Below, one piece after another: positions 50,983-59,944 of a stretch of DNA of 64,000 nucleotides. Position numbers and translations under genes: made by a program. Location of the stretch: contig NZ_CP115541.1 in the NCBI RefSeq assembly GCF_031834595.1, positions 4,086,501 to 4,150,500 of the forward strand, given 5' to 3'. Within the stretch, counting starts at the first letter, position 1, and the number at the start of each line of letters is the position of its first letter. Under the pieces are notes generated by a model, which saw only the letters and a program-made list of their open reading frames with translations, was not told the DNA's origin and ran no database searches. This DNA is from Stenotrophomonas oahuensis. GTDB lineage: Bacteria; Pseudomonadota; Gammaproteobacteria; Xanthomonadales; Xanthomonadaceae.

Positions 50983-51411
50983 ATGAACCAAGAATCACCC
51001 TCTTCAATTGGTCTCGAAGAGCTGCGCAGGCAGCTAGACGCCGCACTCGAGGATGGTGCTTTAGATCAGGACGTACGAGCCGCCGCTCTAACAGCGCTTG
51101 AGTTCTGCGAACTACTTAGCGACCAGCTAGACGAAGATCAGCGAAATGCATGCCATGCAGCCCAGCAGTTCTGGATGGAAGGAAGTACTGATGCACGCAT
51201 TCACTGGCTTAGCATTTATTCGAAGAGGCTTGATGCCGCGGGAAAGCTGTCTGATCTAGACAGGCTCATTTGGTGTTCCTTGAACTCCAATACAGGCATG
51301 TCCGACCACATGGCTGAGTTCCTGGTACTTCTGGGAAGAGACGTTGGCCTGGAACCAGCAGAAATGAAATCTGTTTTCTCCAAGCACATTCCCAACCTCG
51401 ATGGCTATTGA
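50983..51411 (+). CDS. Candidate immunity protein for the deaminase toxin
   Basis: A 142-residue acidic, all-helical-looking cytosolic protein (LEELRRQLDAALEDGALDQDV, LSDQLDEDQRNACHAAQQFW, HMAEFLVLLGRDVGLEPAEM). It has no signal peptide or membrane segment. It begins eight bases after the toxin stop. Position, size and acidity are those expected of an immunity protein that blocks the toxin active site. I do not recognise a named Imm family. The local base composition is clearly lower in GC than the chromosomal background, which supports acquisition together with the toxin tip. Confidence 0.72.
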   Translation: MNQESPSSIGLEELRRQLDAALEDGALDQDVRAAALTALEFCELLSDQLDEDQRNACHAAQQFWMEGSTDARIHWLSIYSKRLDAAGKLSDLDRLIWCSLNSNTGMSDHMAEFLVLLGRDVGLEPAEMKSVFSKHIPNLDGY

Positions 51412-51562
51412 GCTAGATACATGACCAGCGACACGAGCGCATTCGTTCTATACACCTGAACCTTTCGATAGTCTTTCGCTGCGCGGTGCTACTTCTGGAA
51501 GGAGCGCTACCGGCGGTCATCCACCCACTGAAAGGCACTCCGGACTAACGCAGAGCATGCTC

Positions 51563-51922
51563 ATGAAGCGATTTTTTACAGTGACAGTCTTGATGCTGTC
51601 TGCCTGCGCCGGCACGAGCCCAACGAAGGCCGATGCAGTAAGTAACGCTCTGGAGTCGACGCTCGTCGATGCAGTCATTATCACCCGGTCCGCCACCCCT
51701 CCGTTCACCGGCGTCGTGAAGACATGGATAGCCTTGACGGCACGAGTGGATGGTCGCTCTGTTGAGGTTCTCATTCCATACTTCAGCGAAACACAGGACA
51801 TTCCTCAGGTCGGAGAAGTGTGCAGCATTGGTGTCGTGAAAGAGGAAGCCAATGGCATTGCGGGCAACAGGATGATCAACGGAGTGTTTAGCATAGTCAC
51901 CAAAGCCGGGTGTGATAATTGA
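51563..51922 (+). CDS. Small lipoprotein of unknown function
   Basis: A 119-residue lipoprotein: MKRFFTVTVLMLSAC gives a lipobox with Cys15. The mature ~100 residues are predicted beta-rich (GVVKTWIALTARVDGRSVEV, GEVCSIGVVKEEANGI) with two further Cys. ATG 51563 is preferred over 51557 because it starts the signal peptide. It lies 150 bases downstream of the candidate immunity gene and could be a second, periplasmic protection factor or unrelated cargo. Its GC content is low for this genome. Confidence 0.72.
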   Translation: MKRFFTVTVLMLSACAGTSPTKADAVSNALESTLVDAVIITRSATPPFTGVVKTWIALTARVDGRSVEVLIPYFSETQDIPQVGEVCSIGVVKEEANGIAGNRMINGVFSIVTKAGCDN

Positions 51923-51995
51923 CCGTCCATTTGCGCGAGTTCACGCAGAGAAACTTTCCTCATATTCGTTCAGAGTATCCCTAACTGCGGATCAG

Positions 51996-52209
51996 CGAAG
52001 TGCTCGACGTTGGCGGCTGGCTGACCCGTGCGGCGTTTACTCCCGGCCTGATGATCGGGCTCGCTGGCGCAGTGTATGGGTTCCGTCGCAAGTACCCCGG
52101 ATCCAATCTGCCCTCGCCGTTTCTGCTGGAGGGTGTGGGTTTGGTTGGCACCGTACCCGGCACGGAACGACTGGCGACCGCAGCCGCGAAGGAACCTATG
52201 CCCGCGTAA
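51996..52209 (+). pseudogene. lanM 3' remnant
   Basis: The last ~70 codons of a second lanM: LTRAAFTPGLMIGLAGAVYG matches the intact enzyme exactly over that stretch (41830-41890), then YPGSNLPSPFLLE against HPDCNLPSPLLLE and TERLATAAAKEPMPA against TERLKASGTEPVPA. It has no upstream lanM sequence; the preceding DNA belongs to the RHS module. Divergence is larger than between the two dehydrogenase copies. It ends with TAA where intact lanM has the SMAG-borne TAG, because this SMAG unit is degenerate (TAACGCCGGGCTCGCCC). Confidence 0.9.
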
Positions 52210-52243
52210 CGCCGGGCTCGCCCAGGTGCTCTCGGCATGTGGC

Positions 52244-52312
52244 GTAGAGCCGGGCTTGCCCGGCTGAAGCTTTCGCGTGATCTGACAGACAGCCGGGCAA
52301 GCCCGGCTCTAC
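52244..52312. repeat. SMAG REP pair in the right-hand copy of the duplicated block
   Basis: GTAGAGCCGGGCTTGCCCGG and its inverted partner. It corresponds to the pair at 42055-42122. After it, 52313-52380 holds two or three degenerate direct repeats of about 36 bases built on GCATTCCGTGTCAGTCAGCC. Confidence 0.9.
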
Positions 52313-52401
52313 GCATTCCCGTGTCAGTCAGCCCCCAGTACGTCCCAAGCATTCCGTGTCAGTCAGCCCCGATCACGCGCCGAGCATTTCGGGCGTCTGC
52401 C

Positions 52402-52425
52402 AGGCCCCGGCAAGTGCCGGGGCCT
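52402..52425. terminator. 11-bp hairpin after the dehydrogenase gene
   Basis: AGGCCCCGGCA and TGCCGGGGCCT form a perfect dyad with a two-base centre, 13 bases beyond the leftward stop at 52438. No long T run follows on either strand, so it is a terminator-like or transcript-stabilising stem. The related copy is near 42920-42962. Confidence 0.6.
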
Positions 52426-52437
52426 TTCCGGGCTGTG

Positions 52438-53784
52438 TCAGCCCCCCGTCGGTACCGGCGTTTCCGCAACCGGCACCGCCTGCGGCACCGCATCCGGCGT
52501 GATCCGCCACACCGTATTGGCCAGATCATCTGCCACGATCAACGCGCCCTTGGGATCAACCGTCACACCCACCGGACGCCCACGGGTCTTGCCATCTTCA
52601 CCGCGGAAGCCGGTCGCGAAGTCCACCGGCTCACCGCTCGGCTTGCCGTTGCTGAAGGGCACGAACACCACCTTGTAGCCCACCGGCGGATTGCGGTTCC
52701 AACTGCCGTGCTCACCGACGAACACGCCATCGGCAAACGCACTGCCCATCACCGGCGAAGAGAAGCTCACGCCCAGCGCGGCCACGTGCGAGCCCAGCGC
52801 GTAATCCGGTGTCAGCGCGGTGGCGACCAGCTCCGGCTTCTGCGGCATCACCCGGGTATCCACGTGCTTGCCCCAGTAACTGTACGGCCAGCCGTAGAAG
52901 CCGCCCTCCTTCACCGAGGTCAGGTAATCGGGCACCAGGTTCGGGCCGATCTCATCACGTTCGTTGACCACCGCGTAAAGCGTGCCGGTGCCTGGCTGCA
53001 CGGCCAGTGCGGTCGGGTTGCGGATGCCGCTGGCATAAGTACGGTGCGCGCCGGTCTGCGCATCGATCTCCCACACCACAGCCCGGTCCACTTCCACGTC
53101 CATGCCGCGTTCGCTGACATTGCTGTTTGAGCCGATGCCCACGTACAGATGACTGCCATCCGCACTGGCGGCCAGCGATTTGGTCCAGTGATGGTTGATC
53201 GCCGACGGCAGGTCCGTGACCTTCACAGGCGCGGCGCTGGCCTTGGTGTCGCCCTCGGTGTAGTCGAAGCGCACCAGGGCATCCTGGTTGGCCACGTAGA
53301 TGGCATTGCCGATCATCGCCAGCCCATAAGGCGCATTGAGCTTGTCGGCGAACACGGTCTTCAGTTCGTACACGCCATCGCCATCGGCGTCACGCAGCAG
53401 CGTCAGACGATTGCCGCTCTTGACCTGGGTGTTGCCCTTGGCCTTGATCTTGCTGGCAATCACATCCTTGGGCTTGAGCGGCTTGGCGCTGCCGCCGCGT
53501 CCCTCGGCGATCAGAATGTCGCCGTTGGGCAGCACCAGGGTTTGGCGCGGAATGGCCAGATCAGTGGCGATGGCACGAACGGAATAGCCCTTCGGCACGG
53601 TCGGCACCTGGTCGCCCCAGGCCGTGGGCTGGGCGATGGTCATGTCCGGCATCACGCCGCGGTGCGGCTTCGGCAGCTCCGGCGCGTTGCCGTATTGGGC
53701 CATGTCCGGGGCCTTCTGCCCGCTGCACGCGGCCAGAGCCACGCTCAACGCGGACAGGCTGATGATCCTGAAGGCGCGGCTCAT
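52438..53784 (-). CDS. PQQ-type sorbosone dehydrogenase-like lipoprotein
   Basis: A 448-residue lipoprotein with the lipobox LSVALAACSGQ at the N-terminus. It belongs to the sorbosone/soluble glucose dehydrogenase-like beta-propeller family: LNAPYGLAMIGNAIYVAN, SNVSERGMDVEVDRA, GIRNPTALAVQPGTGTLYAV and FVGEHGSWNRNPPVGYKV are typical. Such proteins oxidise sugars or aldoses in the periplasm, with electrons passed to the respiratory chain, if PQQ or another cofactor is bound. ATG 53784 overlaps the stop of the upstream DUF2231 gene (ATGA); the open frame continues to 54255 but is another gene's antisense of no relevance. A truncated paralogue is at 42987-43827. Confidence 0.92.
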   Translation of the reverse strand: MSRAFRIISLSALSVALAACSGQKAPDMAQYGNAPELPKPHRGVMPDMTIAQPTAWGDQVPTVPKGYSVRAIATDLAIPRQTLVLPNGDILIAEGRGGSAKPLKPKDVIASKIKAKGNTQVKSGNRLTLLRDADGDGVYELKTVFADKLNAPYGLAMIGNAIYVANQDALVRFDYTEGDTKASAAPVKVTDLPSAINHHWTKSLAASADGSHLYVGIGSNSNVSERGMDVEVDRAVVWEIDAQTGAHRTYASGIRNPTALAVQPGTGTLYAVVNERDEIGPNLVPDYLTSVKEGGFYGWPYSYWGKHVDTRVMPQKPELVATALTPDYALGSHVAALGVSFSSPVMGSAFADGVFVGEHGSWNRNPPVGYKVVFVPFSNGKPSGEPVDFATGFRGEDGKTRGRPVGVTVDPKGALIVADDLANTVWRITPDAVPQAVPVAETPVPTGG

Positions 53785-54200
53785 CGCACACCTCCTGCGT
53801 TGCGTAGGCAGCACAGGCCAAGCACCGTGGCGACCAGCGCCAACAGGGCCAGAATGACCGACATCACCAGTCCACCAGGCATCACCGCCCAGGCGTCGCG
53901 GGCGTGGTGCAGCGAGTTGACGAAACCCAGCACCCAGGTGATGGCCAGCACGATGACGTAGGCGAAGCGGCGGCTGCCTCGAACCAGGCCGACCACCCCG
54001 CTCAGCAGGGCCAGGGTGGTCAGCACCATCGCACCGACCAGCAGCCAGGCCGCAAAGTTGGCCCACTGGATCTGGTAGGTGGTCCAGTACGCGTAATCGG
54101 CCAGCAGCGTGGCCAGATAGAACGGGAACACCCCGCCAAGGAAGGCCGCGTGTAGTGGATGGATGACCCAGGGGCGGGTCACGACGACAGTTGAAGCCAT
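53781..54200 (-). CDS. DUF2231 membrane protein
   Basis: A 139-residue integral membrane protein with four helices (HAAFLGGVFPFYLATLLADY, FAAWLLVGAMVLTTLALLSG, RFAYVIVLAITWVLGFVNSL, GLVMSVILALLALVATVLGL). The N-terminal VVTRPWVIHPLHAAFLGG and the spacing of His residues match DUF2231, a family often found beside periplasmic PQQ or sorbosone dehydrogenases. It is possibly an electron-transfer or heme-binding partner. ATG 54200 is preceded by GGAG. The TGA overlaps the ATG of the dehydrogenase gene, so the two form an operon. Confidence 0.9.
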   Translation of the reverse strand: MASTVVVTRPWVIHPLHAAFLGGVFPFYLATLLADYAYWTTYQIQWANFAAWLLVGAMVLTTLALLSGVVGLVRGSRRFAYVIVLAITWVLGFVNSLHHARDAWAVMPGGLVMSVILALLALVATVLGLCCLRNAGGVR

Positions 54201-54359
54201 GGAGGTCTCCTGCAGTGGACAGAGCGCTGGAAGCAGCGGGGGGGAGCCCGTTCATCCTGCCAGAGCCGGCGTGACGGTGGGATTGACCTTAGGTTTGATT
54301 GTGCAAAGCCTTGGCGTGTGCCGCGTGGCACCATGTGCGGGTTACCACGAAGTGCTGTC

Positions 54360-55583
54360 ATGTCCACCGAATCCACGCCCCCGGCCGCCGCGAAGCTGCC
54401 CGAAACGACCCCGCCCGCCGCTTCCGGCTTCGCCATCCGCATTGTCGGTGCAGCCGCCGTCGCGCACCTGCTCAACGACATGATCCAGGCGGTGCTGCCG
54501 GCGGTGTATCCGCTGTTCAAAGCCGAGTTCGCGCTGAGCTTCGGCCAGATCGGCCTGCTCGGGCTGGTCTATCAGATCACCGCCTCGCTGCTGCAGCCGT
54601 GGATCGGCATGTACACCGACAAGCATCCGCTGCCCTATCTGTTGCCGGCCGGCATGGTCGCGACCTTCGTCGGCATCGCGATGATGGCGATGGCGGGCAG
54701 TTACGAAATGCTGCTGGTGTCGGCCGCGGTGATCGGGATCGGCTCGGCCACCTTCCATCCCGAAGCCTCGCGCGTGGCGCGGATGGCCTCCGGCGGGCGT
54801 TTCGGCACCGCGCAGTCCACCTTCCAGGTCGGAGGCAACACCGGTTCGGCGATTGGCCCGCTGCTGGCGGCCGCTGTGGTGATCCCGCACGGGCAGCGCG
54901 CCATCGGCTGGTTCCTGCTGATTGCCTCGGTGGGGATCGCTGTTCTGTTCCGGCTTGGACGCTGGTCTGCACACCACCGTACTGCGACGTTGAACAGTCT
55001 ATCGCGTTCGCAGGGCGTGGGCCTGAGCCGCAACAAAGTGATCCAGGCCATCGGCGTGATTGCGGTGCTGATGTTCGCCAAGTTCGTCTACATCGCCTCG
55101 ATCACCAATTACTTCACGTTCTATCTGATCGAGCGCTTCCAGCTCAGCGTGCAGCAGAGCCAGATCTATCTCTTCATCTTCCTGGCCTCGGTGGCGCTGG
55201 GCACCTTCATGGGCGGCCCGGTCGGCGACCGCATTGGCCGCAAGGCGGTGATCTGGATCTCGTTCCTGGGCGTGGCCCCGTTCGCGCTTGCCCTGCCCTA
55301 CGCCAATCTGTTCTGGACCGCGGTGCTGGCGGTGGCGATCGGGCTGGTGATGTCGTCCGCCTTTGCCGCGCTGGTGGTGTATGCGCAGGAGGCCGTGCCG
55401 GGCCGTGTCGGGTTGGTGTCAGGGCTGATGTTTGGCCTGATGTTCGGCATTGGTGGCATGGGCGCGGCCGGGCTGGGTCAGCTGGCCGACGCCCATGGCA
55501 TCGTGTGGGTGTACCACTTCACCTCGTTCCTGCCGCTGCTGGGGTTGGCGACGGCGTTGTTGCCGAAGACCGCGATGCGGTAG
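54360..55583 (+). CDS. MFS transporter, fosmidomycin-resistance (Fsr) type
   Basis: A 407-residue, 12-helix major facilitator. AHLLNDMIQAVLPAVYPLFK at helix 1, YTDKHPLPYLLPAGM in the first loop and GSATFHPEASRVARMASGGR are characteristic of Fsr-like exporters. GDRIGRKAVIW is the second-half MFS loop motif. ATG 54360 gives a Pro/Ala-rich cytoplasmic tail before helix 1; the frame is open to 54318 without support. It is divergent from the DUF2231 operon and alone. The likely role is efflux of small drugs or metabolites; the natural substrate is unknown. Confidence 0.92.
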   Translation: MSTESTPPAAAKLPETTPPAASGFAIRIVGAAAVAHLLNDMIQAVLPAVYPLFKAEFALSFGQIGLLGLVYQITASLLQPWIGMYTDKHPLPYLLPAGMVATFVGIAMMAMAGSYEMLLVSAAVIGIGSATFHPEASRVARMASGGRFGTAQSTFQVGGNTGSAIGPLLAAAVVIPHGQRAIGWFLLIASVGIAVLFRLGRWSAHHRTATLNSLSRSQGVGLSRNKVIQAIGVIAVLMFAKFVYIASITNYFTFYLIERFQLSVQQSQIYLFIFLASVALGTFMGGPVGDRIGRKAVIWISFLGVAPFALALPYANLFWTAVLAVAIGLVMSSAFAALVVYAQEAVPGRVGLVSGLMFGLMFGIGGMGAAGLGQLADAHGIVWVYHFTSFLPLLGLATALLPKTAMR

Positions 55584-55600
55584 TCGAACGGTTCGATATG

Positions 55601-55735
55601 GCGTGGACACGCATGGCGTGCGCGCGTCTTCGTTCGGCATGGCGTTGACACGCATGGCGTGTCACTACGCTACGTTGGTCGAATGATGTTGGGGTCGAAC
55701 GATGACGCATGTAGGGACACGCCATGCGTGTCTGC
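55601..55735. repeat. REP-like units, GACACGCATGGCGTGTC type
   Basis: Three related palindromic units: near 55601-55626, at 55644-55668 (ending ...GTCACTAC) and at 55711-55735 (GTAGGGACACGCCATGCGTGTC). The last two face each other. The class matches 11131-11195. They lie between two convergent genes. Confidence 0.75.
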
Positions 55736-55774
55736 GGGGTGCGGGACACTTTCGTGCCCGCACCGATCGTCGGG

Positions 55775-58114
55775 CTACTTCGACATCGAATACGGCTGTT
55801 CCGCGCCCTGACCCGGCCATGCCTTGTTCGGCTCGGCCTGCAGGGCAAAGTGCAGCTCGCCGCCGGCCAGAATCTCCGAATGGCGCAGGAAGGTGCGGTT
55901 CAGCGGCTTGCCGTTGAGCGTGACCGAGCCGACATAGTCATGCCCCTTGCCCACGCCGTCGGCAGTCACGGTAAAGGTCTTGCCGTTGGGCAGGTTGAGC
56001 GAGGCCTTGGGCAGGAACGGACGACCGATGATGTACTCGGCGCTGCCCGGTGCCACCGGGTAGAAGCCCAGCGCGGTGAACACGTACCACGCCGACATCT
56101 GGCCCAGGTCGTCATTGCCGGCCAGGCCATCCGGACGGTCGGCGTACTGCGAATCCATGATCTGCTTCAACCGCGCCTGGGTCCGCCACGGCTGGCCGCT
56201 GTAGGCATACAGGTAGGCCACGTGGTGGCTGGGCTCGTTGCCGTGCGCATACCAGCCGATCAGGCCGGTGATGTCTTCCATGTGCTCGAAGATGGACGGA
56301 TCCACCTTGGCCTCGAAGACTTCGTCCAGCCGCGCCAACAACTTGTCCGCGCCGCCGTGCGAGGCGGTCAGGCCAGCCACGTCATGCGGCACATACCACG
56401 AGTACTGCCAGGCATTGCCTTCGGTGTAGTCAGTGCCGTAACCGCTGGCACTGGGATCGAACGGGGTGCGGAAGCTGCCGTCACGCTTGCGTGCGCGCAT
56501 GAAGCCGGTGTCCGGATCGAACGCGTTGCGCCAGTTGCCGGCGCGCTTGTCGAAGGTGGCGGCGACATCGGTGCGACCCATCGCCTGCGCCATGCGCGCG
56601 ATGGTCCAGTCGTCGTAGGCGTACTCCAGGGTCTTGCTGGCCGCCTCGCCTTCTTCGTCAATCGGCACCCAGCCCAGTTCGCGGTACTGCGCGATGCCGT
56701 CATACGGACCGTAGTTGGCGGTGGCGACCATGGCATCCAGCGCCTTGTTCGCGTCGAAACCGCGGATGCCCTTCACGTAGGCATCGGCGATCACCGGCAC
56801 CGCGTGGTAGCCGATCATGCACCAGGTTTCCTGGCCGTGGAACGACCACACCGGCAGCATGCCGTAGGCGCTGTGCTGCTGATGCGCCAGCAGCGAGTTG
56901 ATGAAATCGCTGCTGCGCTGTTCCGGCTGCACCAGGGTCAGCAGCGGATGCAGTGCGCGGTAGGTATCCCACAGCGAGAACGTGGAGTAATTCGTGTAGC
57001 CCTCGGCACGGTGCACGGCATTGTCCGAGCCGCGGTACTGGCCGTCGGCATCCATGAACAGCGTCGGGCCGAGCAGGCTGTGGTACAGCGCGGTGTACAG
57101 GCTGCGGCGGTCGTGTTCCGGACCCTGCGCATCCAGCACCGACAGCGCCTGCTGCCACTGGCTGCGGGCCTGCGCGCGCACGCGGTCGAAGTTCTGGTCT
57201 TTGGCTTCGGCGTCGAGGTTGGCGATGGCACCCGCCTCGCTGACCGACGAGATCGCCACGCTGACCACCAGCGGCGCATCCAGCTTGCCGAAGTCGAAGG
57301 TGCCGACCAGCTGGCGGCCCTCGATCTGCGGCCGCTGCGACGGGTTGTTGTGGCCCGGCGGCGGGAAGCCCTTGTAGGCGATGTCGGTTTCGGTGTTGTG
57401 CAGCTCATGCGCCTGCAGGGGGCGCGAGAAGCGCATCGCGAAATACAGTTGACGACCCGGAGCCCAGCCGCGGGTTTCGCGGAAACCGGTCACGGTGCCG
57501 TCCTCGCGGATGCGCACGCGTGACCACAGGATCTTGCCCGGGTAGTCGTACAGGCTGGTGCGCAGGTCCAGCAGCACCTTGGCATCCTCGCCCTTCGGGT
57601 AGGTGTAGCGGTGCACACCGGTGCGCGGGCTGGCGGTCAGCTCGGCGCGCACCTTGTAGTCATCCAGGGTGACCGCGTAGTAGCCGGGCTCGGCCACTTC
57701 GCGGTCATGGTGGAAGCGCGAGGCATAGCCACTGCGCGGATTGTCCGGGTCGCCGCGCTCCAGCCCCGGGGTGCCGGTGTACGGCATGACCAGCACGTCG
57801 CCCAGGTCGGAATGGCCGCTGCCGGAGAAGTGGGTGTGCGAGAAACCGACAATGCTGCTGTCGTCGTAGCGATAGCCGGCGGCCCAGTCATAGGCCTTCT
57901 CGCGCGGCTGGATGCGGGTGTCCGGGCTGAGCTGGACCATGCCGAACGGCACCGTCGCACCGGGGTAGGTGTGCCCTTCCCCGCCCGTGCCGATGAAGGG
58001 GTCCACCGCCGCATAGGCGCGTTCCCCGACCGTGGCCGGAGCCGCGCCTGCCGTTCCTGCCAGCATCGCTGCTACCGCCAGCCCCACCCACCGTACCGCC
58101 CCCGCTTTAGCCAT
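55775..58114 (-). CDS. GH92 family glycosyl hydrolase (alpha-1,2-mannosidase-like)
   Basis: A 779-residue exported glycosidase. A signal peptide (WVGLAVAAMLAGTAGAAP) is followed by the GH92 N-terminal signature VDPFIGTGGEGHTYPGATVPFGMVQLSPDT and GFSHTHFSGSGHSDLGDV. The catalytic (alpha/alpha)6 part contains NYSTFSLWDTYRALHPLLTL, EYAYDDWTIARMAQAMG and YAHGNEPSHHVAYLYAYSG, and it ends with QMSAWYVFTALGFYPVAPGS. The length is standard for the family. GH92 enzymes are calcium-dependent exo-alpha-mannosidases that trim host or fungal N-glycans. The gene is monocistronic; the next leftward gene is a transporter whose stop lies 86 bases upstream, so coupling is weak. Confidence 0.95.
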   Translation of the reverse strand: MAKAGAVRWVGLAVAAMLAGTAGAAPATVGERAYAAVDPFIGTGGEGHTYPGATVPFGMVQLSPDTRIQPREKAYDWAAGYRYDDSSIVGFSHTHFSGSGHSDLGDVLVMPYTGTPGLERGDPDNPRSGYASRFHHDREVAEPGYYAVTLDDYKVRAELTASPRTGVHRYTYPKGEDAKVLLDLRTSLYDYPGKILWSRVRIREDGTVTGFRETRGWAPGRQLYFAMRFSRPLQAHELHNTETDIAYKGFPPPGHNNPSQRPQIEGRQLVGTFDFGKLDAPLVVSVAISSVSEAGAIANLDAEAKDQNFDRVRAQARSQWQQALSVLDAQGPEHDRRSLYTALYHSLLGPTLFMDADGQYRGSDNAVHRAEGYTNYSTFSLWDTYRALHPLLTLVQPEQRSSDFINSLLAHQQHSAYGMLPVWSFHGQETWCMIGYHAVPVIADAYVKGIRGFDANKALDAMVATANYGPYDGIAQYRELGWVPIDEEGEAASKTLEYAYDDWTIARMAQAMGRTDVAATFDKRAGNWRNAFDPDTGFMRARKRDGSFRTPFDPSASGYGTDYTEGNAWQYSWYVPHDVAGLTASHGGADKLLARLDEVFEAKVDPSIFEHMEDITGLIGWYAHGNEPSHHVAYLYAYSGQPWRTQARLKQIMDSQYADRPDGLAGNDDLGQMSAWYVFTALGFYPVAPGSAEYIIGRPFLPKASLNLPNGKTFTVTADGVGKGHDYVGSVTLNGKPLNRTFLRHSEILAGGELHFALQAEPNKAWPGQGAEQPYSMSK

Positions 58115-58199
58115 GGCGTGATTTAGATCGATTCAAGGAAATCCGATCGTAGCATTGGTCCGCGCGGGGTGCATGTTGCGGTGCGTGGGGCCCGTCCAA

Positions 58200-59687
58200 T
58201 CACGCCGGACGGGGTTCCTCCGGCAGCAACTGCGGCGGCAGCATCGGGCGCGACGCATCCACCGTGACCGGCTCATCGCCCTTCAGCAACTCGTGCGCCT
58301 CTTCCTCACTGCCCACCGCCGGCGGCGAGCCGCGCAGCGGCAGGTTCGCGGTTTCGTTGACGAACAGCATGGTGATCAAGCCAATCACCGCTGCACCCAT
58401 CAGATAGTACGCCGGCACCAGCGGATCGCCGGTACGCTCCACCAGCCACGCGGTCACCAGCGGCGTGGTGCCACCGAACAGCGACACGGAAATGTTGAAC
58501 GCAATCGAGAGCGCGCTGTAGCGCACCGGCGTGTAGAACAGCGCCGGCAGGGTGGACGGCATGGAACTGGTGAAGCACACCAGCGCGATGCCCAGCAGCA
58601 TCAGGCCGAGGAAGATGAGCCCGTCATGCTCGCTGCCGACCAGCAGCAGGCACGGCACCGCCAGCGCGAACAGCGCAATGCAGGCCCCGATGATCATCGG
58701 CCGACGGCCGAGGCGATCACTGAACAGGCCACCCACAATATTGAGCGGCATCATCACCAGCATCACCAGGATGATCAGCAGCAGGCCCTTGCTTTCGGCA
58801 TAGCCCATGGTGACGCTGAGATAGCTGGGCATATAGGTCAGCAGCATGTAGTCGGTGACGTTGAACACCAGCACCAGACCCACGCACTTCAGCAGCTGCG
58901 GCCAGTGCACGCGCAGCAGTTCGCCCAGGCCCGGGCGTTCATGGTCACGCTTGTCTGCCTCTTCCGCGTAGGCCTTGAACGCCGGGGTTTCCTCCAGTTT
59001 CATGCGCATGTAAAGACCGAGCAGACCCAGCGGACCGGCCACCAGGAACGGCACGCGCCAGCCCCAGTCGAGCATCTGCTCGCTGCTCAGCGCCATGTGC
59101 AGCGCGGTAACCGTAGCGGCACCGGCGATGTAGCCGCCGAGCGTGCCGAACTCCAGCCAGCTGCCCATCAGGCCACGATTGCGGTCGGTGGAGTACTCGG
59201 CAATGAAGGTCGCGGCACCGCCGTACTCACCTCCGGTGGAGAAGCCTTGCACCAGGCGCGCCAGCAACAACAGCGCGGGTGCCCACAGGCCAATGCGTTC
59301 GTACGACGGAATCAGGCCGATGCTGAAAGTGCCCAGGGCCATCAGGATCATGGTGAAGGCCAGCACTTTCTGTCGGCCATAGCGATCGCCGAGCGGGCCG
59401 AACACCATGCCGCCGAGCGGACGCACCAGGAAGGCAACGGTGAACGTTGCGAAGGTGGCGATCAGCTGCGCGGTGGGATTGCTGGAGGGGAAGAACACGT
59501 GGCCCAGGGTGACCGCGAGATAGCCATACACACCGAAATCGAACCATTCCATGGCATTGCCCAATGCTGCGGCACCGACTGCGCGCTTCAGCATTGGGCG
59601 ATCCACCACGGTGACCTCGTCCACTTTCAGTTGTCGGCGGCGTTTGAACCAGCCGAAATGGGCATGTGCCGCATGCAGATCCTGCAT
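58200..59687 (-). CDS. MFS transporter of the metabolite:H+ symporter family (ProP-like)
   Basis: A 495-residue secondary transporter. ALGNAMEWFDFGVYGYLAVTLG at helix 1, LVRPLGGMVFGPLGDRYGRQKVLAFTMILM, and QGFSTGGEYGGAATFIAEYS are hallmarks of the ProP/ShiA/KgtP group. ATG 59687 (MQDLHAAHAHF) has an optimal GAGGAGA; the open frame upstream lacks a better site. A basic ~45-residue N-terminal tail precedes helix 1. The C-terminus lacks the long coiled coil of E. coli ProP, and ends in a Pro/Glu-rich tail. The substrate is probably proline/betaine or a dicarboxylate. Confidence 0.93.
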   Translation of the reverse strand: MQDLHAAHAHFGWFKRRRQLKVDEVTVVDRPMLKRAVGAAALGNAMEWFDFGVYGYLAVTLGHVFFPSSNPTAQLIATFATFTVAFLVRPLGGMVFGPLGDRYGRQKVLAFTMILMALGTFSIGLIPSYERIGLWAPALLLLARLVQGFSTGGEYGGAATFIAEYSTDRNRGLMGSWLEFGTLGGYIAGAATVTALHMALSSEQMLDWGWRVPFLVAGPLGLLGLYMRMKLEETPAFKAYAEEADKRDHERPGLGELLRVHWPQLLKCVGLVLVFNVTDYMLLTYMPSYLSVTMGYAESKGLLLIILVMLVMMPLNIVGGLFSDRLGRRPMIIGACIALFALAVPCLLLVGSEHDGLIFLGLMLLGIALVCFTSSMPSTLPALFYTPVRYSALSIAFNISVSLFGGTTPLVTAWLVERTGDPLVPAYYLMGAAVIGLITMLFVNETANLPLRGSPPAVGSEEEAHELLKGDEPVTVDASRPMLPPQLLPEEPRPA

Positions 59688-59893
59688 CTGTTTCTCCTCG
59701 GAGCGTGGCCACCACGCGTCCGAGGTTCCGCGCACGGCACGGAAAGCCACCACCTCATGAAGTGCGGCGAAATGCGCAGGAGGGGTTCAACAGACGGTCC
59801 CGGACGGCCGCGTGGACACAGCGGCGCTGCAGGAAGGGCGACCGTGACGGGCAACGGCCCGGGTCAATGGTCAAACGACACATGATACAACAG

Positions 59894-59931
59894 ATGCAAC
59901 ACTGAGACCCTCCCGGATCACAGTGTTGCAT
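59894..59931. promoter_or_regulatory. 11-bp perfect inverted repeat
   Basis: ATGCAACACTG and CAGTGTTGCAT are separated by 16 bases. They lie 14 bases after the stop of the leftward thioredoxin gene and ~207 bases before the ProP-like gene. It may be that operon's transcript end or an operator for the transporter; no T tract follows. Confidence 0.45.
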
Positions 59932-59944
59932 TAAGCATCCGCAT

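Noticed and set aside
54299..55648. 449-codon plus-strand frame in another phase over the MFS gene
   Set aside because: The other phase at 54360-55583 encodes a clean 12-helix transporter with MFS motifs; this one is Arg/Gly-rich and featureless.
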